A DNA stretch of 36,044 nucleotides, taken from the NCBI GenBank assembly GCA_016194985.1, contig JACQAK010000130.1, positions 1-36,044 of the forward strand, given 5' to 3'. This document shows, in pieces, positions 16,097-24,295 of this stretch (the first letter of the stretch is position 1; every line of letters starts with the position of its first letter). The DNA is from Bacteroidota bacterium. Its GTDB lineage: Bacteria; Bacteroidota; Bacteroidia; B-17B0; Aurantibacillaceae. Made by a program: the position numbers and the translations under genes. The notes under the pieces were generated by a model, which had not been told where the DNA came from, did not search any database, and saw nothing but the letters and a program-made list of their open reading frames with translations.

Positions 16097-17528
16097 TATG
16101 TTTTAACTTACGCTTTTCCATTTGTTCTTGAGGTATCAGATGCCATAAGGATAACACCTTTTTTAAATGCCGTTTACTTGGTGACAAGATTATTTTTTTA
16201 GCAGACTGCATTCCTTCCTTTCGCCTGTAAACCTTATGAATATACCTTTGCAGTTGTTTATAGAATTCAGGCTTGTACGTATTTTTAAATAACATGGACA
16301 GATCATCGCTATCAGTCCAGTTACTTTTTTCCCTGAGCTGTTCTTTTACTTTATCATAAAAAACAGTACCCGGCAAAGGATAAGATACAGAAATACCAAT
16401 ATCATCCGGTAGCAGATCTTCCACCATTTTAATTGTAAGTTTGATATCTTTCATGGTTTCTCCTAAATATCCTAATTGCAGGAATAAAGACACATGTATG
16501 TTGTTCTTCTTTAATAACCGGGTTGCCTCATAAATCTGCTCTACCTTAATGCCTTTATCCATCGCATCGAGTATGGTTTGAGAACCGCTTTCTGCACCCA
16601 TCCAAACCATCGTGCACCCGCTATTGGCTAAATGTTTAATATGGTCTTCCCCGAGCAACAAATCAGCCCGGCTTTGTATTTTATAATTAATTTTTAGTTC
16701 TGCCTTTTTAATATGGAACTCAAAATCTTTTAACCAGTTAGGCTTCAATCCAAAAATATCATCAGCAAACCAAACATGGGTAAAGCCAAACTGCTGTTGC
16801 CATTTTTTAATTTCTGAAACGATTTGTTCGGGGCTATGTGAATTATAGCGATTTCCATAAATTGGTTTTGCGCACCAGTTACATTTGTATGGACACCCAC
16901 GGGTAGTTACAAAATTTAAAGAAAAATACCCATGGTGCTTCATCCACATTGTTTTATAGGGGCTAATGTTTAATGCGTCCCATGCAGGTGGAGGAAGTAC
17001 ATCCAAATCCTTTATAACGTGACGGGGAATTGTTTTGAAAATGTTGCCTTCTTTTACAATGGCAATACCTGAAATGATTTCTAAAGCATTATTATTTTTA
17101 AATGCGCTGCAAAGCTCCAATACGGTTTGTTCTGCCTCACCAATCACTATAACATCCGATCCGTGTTTCAAATATTCTTCTGCATGATCTGTGGCATCCG
17201 AACTTGATGTGATTACTTTGCACCCTTTTGATGCAGCATATAGCTGCATATCAAAACAGGCTTCACGCATATTAGTGAGGCACATTTTGGTCAGATAATT
17301 AAAGCCATCATCATAACTCACAAAAACATCCGGCATAAATTCATCAATGGTTTGCCGAATATCTTTTGCCGAATCACAAAACATAGTATCAAACAACTTC
17401 ACTTCAAATCCATGTTCCCTTAAATAAGCCATTGCATAAAGCGTTCCCAATGGCGGATAAGGCATTGCTGCCCTATATTGCTTTTCATCGAATTTTAAAA
17501 AATAACTATGTGTGAAGAGTACTTTCAT
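16068..17528 (-). CDS. B12-type radical SAM protein 2
   Basis: 486 residues. The N-terminal B12-binding-like domain has PPLGTLYAMAYLREHGFEV (25-43) and VIVIGEAEQTVLEL (126-139). The radical SAM core has C212-x3-C216-x2-C219 (RGCPYKCNWC), WFADDIFG, and GAESGSQTILDAMD. The C-terminal 70 residues are basic and helical. It shares extended identity with the protein at 13891-15285 (for instance KHHGY before the Cys motif and the GAESGSQ segment), so the two arose by duplication. Its 3' end overlaps the methyltransferase start; 39 bases separate it from the nucleotidyltransferase gene upstream. Confidence 0.9.
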   Translation of the reverse strand: MKVLFTHSYFLKFDEKQYRAAMPYPPLGTLYAMAYLREHGFEVKLFDTMFCDSAKDIRQTIDEFMPDVFVSYDDGFNYLTKMCLTNMREACFDMQLYAASKGCKVITSSSDATDHAEEYLKHGSDVIVIGEAEQTVLELCSAFKNNNALEIISGIAIVKEGNIFKTIPRHVIKDLDVLPPPAWDALNISPYKTMWMKHHGYFSLNFVTTRGCPYKCNWCAKPIYGNRYNSHSPEQIVSEIKKWQQQFGFTHVWFADDIFGLKPNWLKDFEFHIKKAELKINYKIQSRADLLLGEDHIKHLANSGCTMVWMGAESGSQTILDAMDKGIKVEQIYEATRLLKKNNIHVSLFLQLGYLGETMKDIKLTIKMVEDLLPDDIGISVSYPLPGTVFYDKVKEQLREKSNWTDSDDLSMLFKNTYKPEFYKQLQRYIHKVYRRKEGMQSAKKIILSPSKRHLKKVLSLWHLIPQEQMEKRKLKHIDPDATASL

Positions 17529-17567
17529 TTTTTTGCTATAACAAGATCATAGCTCACTGTAGGTTTG

Positions 17568-18488
17568 TTACATTAATAAATTACCAAATTGATTAATTTT
17601 TTCCTGCCAAAGAACCAATACTTTATTTTGATGTCCCTTGGTGTGGTATTTACACACATGTTTTCGGGAACGTAATTGCAATTCAAAGTCTTCCTGAGTC
17701 ATTTCAGGATACTTCTTTCGCCAATGCGTTAAGGTCATACGCAATAACTGATCATCAAGCCAGTTTCCGAAAGCAGAGAAAAAAAATAATTCTGTTATTT
17801 TTTTCAATAAGGGCTGTGGTGTTTTTAAGCAATTTTCTTCCCTTGTTTCATGCTTATTTGGAAATTTCTCCTTGTACCAGTTATTTTCTGAGAGCACTTT
17901 TCGATATAATGAATAATTAACGGTTGGCATAAGATAAGCCAGCTCTGTTGCTACAAAATCATTGCGATCAGGAATTACCAAATCAGCTTCTGATATGAAA
18001 TAATTTAAACAATAATTATTCTTCTCTTCTTTGGAAAGTGTTTTATAAAATAAAGTGAAAATCGTTCTTGCCAACCATAACCGATTAGGTGTTGTAATAA
18101 TGAAATAGTCAATATCACTGTGCTCATCCATATAATTTTTTGACAAGCCACCGGAAATACAAACGCCTGATATAAAAGGGAAAGAAGCGATCAATCGACT
18201 GTATTTAAAAACCTGTTCCTTCAGCTCCATCGCTTTAGCGTTACCTTTCAATCGTCTTTCTAAAATATTGTCGGAAGAGGAATGTATAAGATAGAATCCA
18301 TTGATGCATTTAATAAAGCCTTCTGATACCAAACATTCCAAATCGTTTTGAAGGTCTGCCTTACTTAACTTCAAAGATATATTCTCAAACACTTCATCTG
18401 CTTTTAATGGATAATGAAATACATCAAAATAGAGCAGTGCTCTTAAAATTTCTTTTTGTGTTAAAGTAATCGTAAAAGTTTGAATCAA
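17568..18488 (-). CDS. Winged-helix / nucleotidyltransferase-fold protein
   Basis: 306 residues. Residues 8-70 resemble a winged-helix domain (LTQKEILRALLYFDVFHYPL then ECLVSEGFIKCINGFYLI). The core has the Pol beta-type nucleotidyltransferase motif SGGLSKNYMDEHSDID (112-127), with the D125/D127 pair that binds Mg. A helical C-terminal half follows with a conserved-looking basic end. Members of this fold transfer NMP to sugars, proteins or antibiotics; some are inactive. Its tight placement between radical SAM and methyltransferase genes suggests that it activates or tags a pathway intermediate. The substrate is unknown. Confidence 0.72.
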   Translation of the reverse strand: MIQTFTITLTQKEILRALLYFDVFHYPLKADEVFENISLKLSKADLQNDLECLVSEGFIKCINGFYLIHSSSDNILERRLKGNAKAMELKEQVFKYSRLIASFPFISGVCISGGLSKNYMDEHSDIDYFIITTPNRLWLARTIFTLFYKTLSKEEKNNYCLNYFISEADLVIPDRNDFVATELAYLMPTVNYSLYRKVLSENNWYKEKFPNKHETREENCLKTPQPLLKKITELFFFSAFGNWLDDQLLRMTLTHWRKKYPEMTQEDFELQLRSRKHVCKYHTKGHQNKVLVLWQEKINQFGNLLM

Positions 18489-18508
18489 ATGATATGGTTT
18501 TATCTCAT

Positions 18509-19195
18509 CTAAGATAAACTAATCGTTGTGATTTTAAAAATAAAGTTAGTCTCCCATTTTATCTTTTTTTGCACAGTGAGTTCCATCGAAAACCTATATG
18601 TTTCTGCTATTTTCTTAATTCGCTCTATTTCGCAATTATCCGCTAGCACCATATATAACAGGGTATTTGCATGAATAACACGATGCAGAGAAGAAAAAAG
18701 TTTAATGAAAAATTCTCCGTTTTTTCCACAGTTCCATGCCAACTGATCATTTGTTAAAATTTCATCAAAAAAATAGGGAGGGTTAATCACAATTATGTCA
18801 AACTTCCCGGAAGGAAGTGCATCCAGAATATCGCTTTGAAAAACCCTGAGATTAGGTAATGTGACTCCGAAGTTCTCCTTAAAATTATGGAGCGTGCATT
18901 CTATAGCCTTATCATTAATATCAAGAACCGTTACTACTGCCTGCTTTTGATAGGCTTTTAAGCTAACAAATCCTGAACCACAACCGATTTCCAAAAACTG
19001 CTTGTCCTTTAGCTCAAGGGTTGAAATAAAATCAAATAAAAACCGACTGCTAAAAAAATAGTCTGGGTGAAAAACCGTTGGCTTAACCAATAAGCGAAAG
19101 CCACCAACAGTGGTTGTTCGCTCCTTTTTTAAATACCAGATTAAGTACGGTTTTAAAAACACATCGGCATATTTTTTTCGCAAATTATCAATCAT
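18509..19195 (-). CDS. Class I methyltransferase with NPPY motif
   Basis: 228 residues. Motif I EIGCGSGFVSL (69-79), acidic LDIND (91-95), and the NPPY motif (138-141), which in this superfamily marks N-methylation of amides or bases, as in PrmC/HemK and rRNA enzymes. An N-terminal 60-residue segment with aromatic and basic residues precedes the fold. The start lies 1 base after the stop of the radical SAM gene upstream, so translation is likely coupled. Its place in the cluster suggests a small-molecule or lipid substrate, but an rRNA or protein substrate cannot be excluded. Confidence 0.82.
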   Translation of the reverse strand: MIDNLRKKYADVFLKPYLIWYLKKERTTTVGGFRLLVKPTVFHPDYFFSSRFLFDFISTLELKDKQFLEIGCGSGFVSLKAYQKQAVVTVLDINDKAIECTLHNFKENFGVTLPNLRVFQSDILDALPSGKFDIIVINPPYFFDEILTNDQLAWNCGKNGEFFIKLFSSLHRVIHANTLLYMVLADNCEIERIKKIAETYRFSMELTVQKKIKWETNFIFKITTISLS

Positions 19196-19196
19196 C

Positions 19197-20693
19197 TTAA
19201 AAGCCCTCTGTTTCCGGTTGTCTGTATTTCCAGATCCGTTGCAAATAACTGATCTCTTTTGGCAATTTATAAAAACTGGTTTTGTAACGCCAGCTGCTTA
19301 ATGATTTTAAAATAAGTTTTTTGGCCGGCGTTAAACGTATATCAGAATTTGTAGGATAATAACCGTTTAATACTGTTTCAAATTGTTTGATCCGGTCAAT
19401 CATGTAGGGTTTCAACCAAGGTGTCAGAGGATTCTTTCTTAAATCAAAATTTTCCCATGCAGGACTGATCCAGTCTTCAAGCGTTTCAGGAAATTTAAAT
19501 CCTGATGCTAAAACCTGATTATACATTTCGGACCCCTCTGTTGGAACAGGGCTATATGTATAAATAATAATTTCTGTCTGAGGATTGATTCTTTTGATCT
19601 TCTTGATAAAACCAATGTCCTCGTTGATTTGTCTATTAACCTGTTCTTCGGTATCCGCCGGCAATCCTAATACAAAAGAATACTCAGGGATGATATCAAA
19701 TTTCTTCAAACGTTCGGCAAACTTTAAAATTTGTTCTCCTGTTTGTGTTCCCCCTTTATCCATCTTTTTTAACACCTCATCGTTTCCTGTTTCTGCTCCA
19801 AAAAAAATCATCTTACATCCAGACTTTCTAATAGCTGCCAGGGATTCGTCTTTGTACTTATCCATAGTATCAATCCTGGCTTCGCCCCACCATATCATAT
19901 TTTCTTTTTCTATAAGCCTTGCAAATTCAACGCTGCGTTTTTCAGAAACAAAAAAATTATTATCATGAAATTCAATTGCATCGGCCTGATGCTGATCTTT
20001 CAAAAATTTAATATCCTTATAAATTCCCTCTGCAGATTTACCTTTCCAACGTGCATTATAAATAGGAACAACAGCACAAAATGAGCAGGTAAATGGGCAA
20101 CCAAAACTACTATGATAAGCGATGGTTTTTTTTCCTAAGAATGTTTTTCCTAAATACCGGGTTAAAGGATACATTGTATTTAACTTTTCATAAGGCAAAG
20201 AGGGCAATTTATCCAGATCCAGCAACTCTTCTTTAGCCGATTTAATGATCTGTCCTTCTTTTTTATAGATCAAATTCTTAATGTGCTCAAACGACGAGCG
20301 ATGCTCGATAGCCTCTATCAATTGAGGAAATGTCTTATCTCCTGGCCCGTTTACAATAAAATCAACATAACCCGAATTTAAATTCACCTGATATTGATTA
20401 GAGGCAAAATAACCTCCCCAGATAATCACCACATGAGGATATTTTTGTTTTATCCGTTTAGTAAATGGAATTGCATGTTTTAACTGAGGTCCGGGCATGA
20501 CCGTACATCCAAAATACTTGTAGGTTCCCTGAGATAAGTATGTCTCTATTTTTTCCCAGGGATCTTTTTCCAGATTCCCATCTACAATCACCCAATCATG
20601 CGTTCCGTCAATACTTGCCGCTATCTGTAATACACTGTTAGGTATACGGGGCTTGTGATCAGAAGCTCTTGGATTGAATAATAAAACAGACAT
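19197..20693 (-). CDS. B12-type radical SAM protein 1
   Basis: 498 residues. The N-terminal domain (about 1-150) is B12-binding-like (VVIIWGGYFAS, DFIVNGPGDKTFPQL) and lacks DxHxxG. The radical SAM Cys triad is C199-x3-C203-x2-C206 (FGCPFTCSFC), followed by IEFHDNNFFVSE, FFGAETGNDEVLKKMDKGG and FVLGLPADTEEQV. It belongs to the same broad class as the two downstream radical SAM proteins but is clearly more divergent from them. 46 bases of non-coding DNA separate it from the membrane glycosyltransferase upstream, the largest gap inside the array, so an internal promoter is possible, though I see no TAnnTTTG box there. Confidence 0.9.
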   Translation of the reverse strand: MSVLLFNPRASDHKPRIPNSVLQIAASIDGTHDWVIVDGNLEKDPWEKIETYLSQGTYKYFGCTVMPGPQLKHAIPFTKRIKQKYPHVVIIWGGYFASNQYQVNLNSGYVDFIVNGPGDKTFPQLIEAIEHRSSFEHIKNLIYKKEGQIIKSAKEELLDLDKLPSLPYEKLNTMYPLTRYLGKTFLGKKTIAYHSSFGCPFTCSFCAVVPIYNARWKGKSAEGIYKDIKFLKDQHQADAIEFHDNNFFVSEKRSVEFARLIEKENMIWWGEARIDTMDKYKDESLAAIRKSGCKMIFFGAETGNDEVLKKMDKGGTQTGEQILKFAERLKKFDIIPEYSFVLGLPADTEEQVNRQINEDIGFIKKIKRINPQTEIIIYTYSPVPTEGSEMYNQVLASGFKFPETLEDWISPAWENFDLRKNPLTPWLKPYMIDRIKQFETVLNGYYPTNSDIRLTPAKKLILKSLSSWRYKTSFYKLPKEISYLQRIWKYRQPETEGF

Positions 20694-20739
20694 ATATTGT
20701 ATTTACGTAAAATTAAGGCAATTAAATCAGATAGTAAAA

Positions 20740-22230
20740 TTAATGAGTCAACACATACATGTAATAATTTTCGGAAGACACGGTAGCGCCTGTAAACTCC
20801 CTTACTTTTACTGTTTTTAGGTTCCTGATTATGTCTAGTTTTAAATTTAAACGACTCAACAATTCCATTCTATGAGGTTCATTGGCAAGAACTACGACCA
20901 TTTGCTTATCCTTCATCTGTATAAAGATTCTCCTTAAAAGTGTACTATCTGTTGCCACAAAGGGGTACGTATTCCATTCGCAAAAACTTCCCATTTTATT
21001 TGACTCCAGATAAAAGATGTTATGTTTACTATTTAAAACCAACGACGGACCGGAGCTATGATGTGTTAAAAGAACAGGAGCCGGTTTTTGCATTACAAAT
21101 GCATTCAAATAATCTGCCGTATTTTTTGCACAAGAAAAATCGTTCCTGAAATCCAATACATAAATACAAACTCCACTAAATAATTGAATTACCAGGATCA
21201 CTCCAACATACACAGCAGATAGTATTTTCTTAGTGCTCCCAAGGGGAAAAGGTGTAGTTGTTTTGGCGATCCAGATCGCTGCACATAACGCCACACTTAC
21301 AAATCCGCAATTACGGGATGTGAGCATCAGTGGCGTTAGATATACCATCAACATAACTCCCATAGTAGTAATATAAAACATTAATAGTGCCTGTTTTTGT
21401 TTGAACATCAACATAAGAGGTATGATGAATAGCACAACAGACATAAATGCAGCCAGAGGTTTAAAATAGTCTATCAATACATTACTATTCCAGTAATTTA
21501 TTTTAAAAAGATCCGGGATCGGCAACAGCCCCTTTAAAGGTACCCATGCAGCTTTATAAGCTCTGCTTACAGAAAAAATAGGTTCTTGATTGTATTGCTG
21601 CCAAAAATGATCATGAGGCGGCATGATCTGAATATATGCCAAAATCAAACCGGTCATCAGTAGCATCACACTCCATAATTTCACGCTCAGCATTGATTTT
21701 TTCCAAGGCCCAAACAATACAGGAATAAACCCCAAAGCTACAAAACAGGAAAATAGATGAGTGTTACATAATAACATCATCAGTCCCGAAATCAGAATCA
21801 GCTTTTTGTCTTCTCTGGAAATTTGAATTAAAATGAGAATGATAAGTAGTACTGAGATTGCATAGTTTCTTGTTAGAATCGAATATTCGTATGCCATAAA
21901 ATAGCCAAATACAATGCCCAATTTGCCAAATATACCAAAAGGGGCATATTTCAGTATCAGATAAACACTGATAATACCAATCATGACATGAAATAATTGA
22001 ATGCAAAAAAAATGAGGTGATATATGAAAAACAATATACATCAACATATCCCACAACAGGGGATGCCCTTCATACCGACTATTTATAAATAATTCATGAA
22101 ATGAATGGCTGTTTTTTACCAATAAAAAATGGTGTGCTTCATCTAACCACGGCTCATGGCAATGCACTCCGATCAAACAAAGTAGGCCGTAGATAAACGT
22201 GAATATGATAACTGATCCTTTTTTCATCAT
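20740..22230 (-). CDS. GT-C-like polytopic membrane glycosyltransferase
   Basis: 496 residues with roughly ten membrane helices. Just after the first helix comes a loop with HEPWLDEAHHFLL (25-37), where the Asp-Glu pair resembles the catalytic first-loop Asp of GT39/ArnT-type enzymes, and EGHPLLWDMLMY follows as in that group. A soluble C-terminal domain of about 120 residues follows the last helix. Such enzymes use polyprenyl-phosphate sugars at the outer face of the inner membrane. The gene begins inside the end of the CxxCH gene (4-base ATGA-type overlap). Confidence 0.78.
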   Translation of the reverse strand: MMKKGSVIIFTFIYGLLCLIGVHCHEPWLDEAHHFLLVKNSHSFHELFINSRYEGHPLLWDMLMYIVFHISPHFFCIQLFHVMIGIISVYLILKYAPFGIFGKLGIVFGYFMAYEYSILTRNYAISVLLIILILIQISREDKKLILISGLMMLLCNTHLFSCFVALGFIPVLFGPWKKSMLSVKLWSVMLLMTGLILAYIQIMPPHDHFWQQYNQEPIFSVSRAYKAAWVPLKGLLPIPDLFKINYWNSNVLIDYFKPLAAFMSVVLFIIPLMLMFKQKQALLMFYITTMGVMLMVYLTPLMLTSRNCGFVSVALCAAIWIAKTTTPFPLGSTKKILSAVYVGVILVIQLFSGVCIYVLDFRNDFSCAKNTADYLNAFVMQKPAPVLLTHHSSGPSLVLNSKHNIFYLESNKMGSFCEWNTYPFVATDSTLLRRIFIQMKDKQMVVVLANEPHRMELLSRLNLKLDIIRNLKTVKVREFTGATVSSENYYMYVLTH

Positions 22231-23372
22231 GGGGTGTGATAACGCGGCTCATAGATTCCGGGTTCTCTGATATTATCAGGAACCCTGATCAAATTACACG
22301 GTGCATGAATTTCAATATCCGATCGGTGATACAACTCTTTCAGAAATTTAAATTCATCATGCGTGTGTGTTATCTCCTTATTCAGCAAGGTTTTTAAAAC
22401 AACGGGGGCAACATTCCACTCTTTACTTAATTGCCTGAGCGATGGTTCCATATAACTGATGTATAAGAGTTCCATCTGTGTATGATCCTGTGTGTTATTA
22501 AAATCAATATCACTTTGCAATCTTCTCCGATAGGCAACTAATAGTCCATTTTGTTTTTCAATGATTTTTTGAAATTGCTCAGGTGAAATGCCGGTTGACA
22601 AACTATCTGTTTTTGCAAATAAAGGCTGAAAGACTATTTCGTGACACCACATACATTTGGCAGGTTTACCTGCCGAACCCAGTCTTTTAGGGCTGGCTGC
22701 CGCCAAGTTACCATTCTCGTCATATACCATAAATCTCAACTGGCCATTTTGCATCACGTCCAGCACTTCATAAAATTCAACCGGAGCGAGTATATTGTTG
22801 GACAATTTTTCTCCCTCTTCGGCAATAAAATAAGTGCGGCAAATACTGTCGGATACATTAAATTTAATAACCCTTAAATGATCGGATACTAAAGAATGAT
22901 TTAAGCTAAACACAATGGGCGTTGTTGCTTCATGAGATGACAAAAATTCTTCATAAGTTTTCGGAGCATTCGTTATAGCATAGTAATGCCAGGAACTTCC
23001 TACGGTTAATGCTATAAATTGTCCGACATCTATTTTATCAAATTTTTTATAGTACTCTTGTTGTTTTATGCTATCCGTAATAGTTTTTAATGCTTCCAAA
23101 GCCTTTCCACTGAATCCTAAATCTTCGAAATCAATACGAAAAGTTGTACTATCTATCCATTGCATGTGTTTATCAAACTCCCCTTTTGGGAGTTCGGCTC
23201 CCAGGTATGATAATGCCCATAAAAGCCCTGTACGATTTACTTGCCGGGTATCTCTTTCAGGAACAAGTGTACATTGCAGATTAATAGACGGCATTTCTTT
23301 ACTGAACCAATTAACGAAACAAATGATCGCTAAAACGGCAGCTAAAACAATGATGATCTTTTTAGGTCTCAT
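22227..23372 (-). CDS. Exported protein with single CxxCH heme-type motif, unknown
   Basis: 381 residues. A membrane anchor or signal peptide occupies about 5-22, then a periplasmic domain. A single C240-M-W-C243-H244 motif (22641-22655) fits the covalent heme c attachment signature, but a zinc or redox use is also possible. No family is recognised; the flanking sequence is not like a standard class I cytochrome c, which usually has a distal Met and a smaller domain. It overlaps the genes on both sides by 4 bases, so it is tightly coupled to the FkbM methyltransferase and the GT-C-like enzyme. Confidence 0.75.
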   Translation of the reverse strand: MRPKKIIIVLAAVLAIICFVNWFSKEMPSINLQCTLVPERDTRQVNRTGLLWALSYLGAELPKGEFDKHMQWIDSTTFRIDFEDLGFSGKALEALKTITDSIKQQEYYKKFDKIDVGQFIALTVGSSWHYYAITNAPKTYEEFLSSHEATTPIVFSLNHSLVSDHLRVIKFNVSDSICRTYFIAEEGEKLSNNILAPVEFYEVLDVMQNGQLRFMVYDENGNLAAASPKRLGSAGKPAKCMWCHEIVFQPLFAKTDSLSTGISPEQFQKIIEKQNGLLVAYRRRLQSDIDFNNTQDHTQMELLYISYMEPSLRQLSKEWNVAPVVLKTLLNKEITHTHDEFKFLKELYHRSDIEIHAPCNLIRVPDNIREPGIYEPRYHTP

Positions 23373-24295
23373 ATCAGTCGTTTAAGTAATCTGCTAATAA
23401 ACGGAGGCATGATGTCCTTCAAAAAACGCTTGTATAAAGGAATATATCGTTGTGTCCTCATAGCTGATACTATCTTATACTCTTCTTCATTCAAATCTGT
23501 TTTTTCGAAATAATGATTCGCCAAACTACTATACCCAAGCCATTGAATAAGAATTCCCATCTTGAGCAAATTTCCTTTAGAAATAACATCACTATTGAGA
23601 ACATATACAGCATCCCCGCAAGGCCCAAAATGTGCATGGTGTTGACGTTTTACAAAAAGGGATTGATGATCATTCCTGTATGTTATAAAGTCAACCAATG
23701 TATAGTTATGCTGTCGTAAAAACAGATCAATATCGGCAAACAGATCCTGATTTTCGTAAATAGCAACCGTAGACACTTCAACTTTTATAATCAGAACCTT
23801 ATGCAACTTCAGTAATTGTTGCGCACCTTTCAAAATAGACAATTCTGAACCCTGTGTGTCGATCTTCAAAAAATCGATTTCTGTTTTTAAATCTTTAAAA
23901 TAATCGTCAGCTGCCCGAATATCAATGTGTGTATATTGTTCTGTTGTAATACTATCCTCCCACTTTTGATAATCGCTATAAATACCAAAATGTTTTTTGT
24001 AATTCTTCAAATCCGGTTTCAATATACTACTCATTGAGGAATGTTTACTTACAAAAAAAGTAGCGGTTCCATTTACTTCCCCTAACCCAACTTGATGAAG
24101 ATCTAATTTCTTAAAAGGATGCTGCTGATATAAATGCTCCAGCTTTTTAAACTCAGGCAGATTAGGCTCAAATGCATGAACCTCCGTCATAAAAGCAACA
24201 TCCGGCAGGTACTCAATCCCATCCTTAGCGCCTACATCAACAACGACAAACTCACGAACACCTCGACTTAATAAAATATCTTTTACAAATTTCAT
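23369..24295 (-). CDS. FkbM family methyltransferase
   Basis: 308 residues. The FkbM fold is visible from VVVDVGAKDGIEYL (about 18-31), then HAFEPN, a FVSKHSSMSSIL segment and DFLKIDTQGSELSILKGA, all family hallmarks. FkbM enzymes O-methylate sugars, macrolides or glycolipids using SAM. A C-terminal extension of about 70 residues is basic near the end and may be membrane associated. Gene junctions are 4-base overlaps on both sides. In the company of two membrane glycosyltransferases, sugar O-methylation of a surface glycan or glycolipid is the simplest inference. Confidence 0.88.
   Translation of the reverse strand: MKFVKDILLSRGVREFVVVDVGAKDGIEYLPDVAFMTEVHAFEPNLPEFKKLEHLYQQHPFKKLDLHQVGLGEVNGTATFFVSKHSSMSSILKPDLKNYKKHFGIYSDYQKWEDSITTEQYTHIDIRAADDYFKDLKTEIDFLKIDTQGSELSILKGAQQLLKLHKVLIIKVEVSTVAIYENQDLFADIDLFLRQHNYTLVDFITYRNDHQSLFVKRQHHAHFGPCGDAVYVLNSDVISKGNLLKMGILIQWLGYSSLANHYFEKTDLNEEEYKIVSAMRTQRYIPLYKRFLKDIMPPFISRLLKRLI

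Noticed and set aside
13891-20693. The three radical SAM genes as MiaB/RimO-type tRNA or ribosomal protein methylthiotransferases
   Set aside because: There is no TRAM domain or N-terminal methylthiotransferase Cys set; the N-termini look like B12-binding domains instead.
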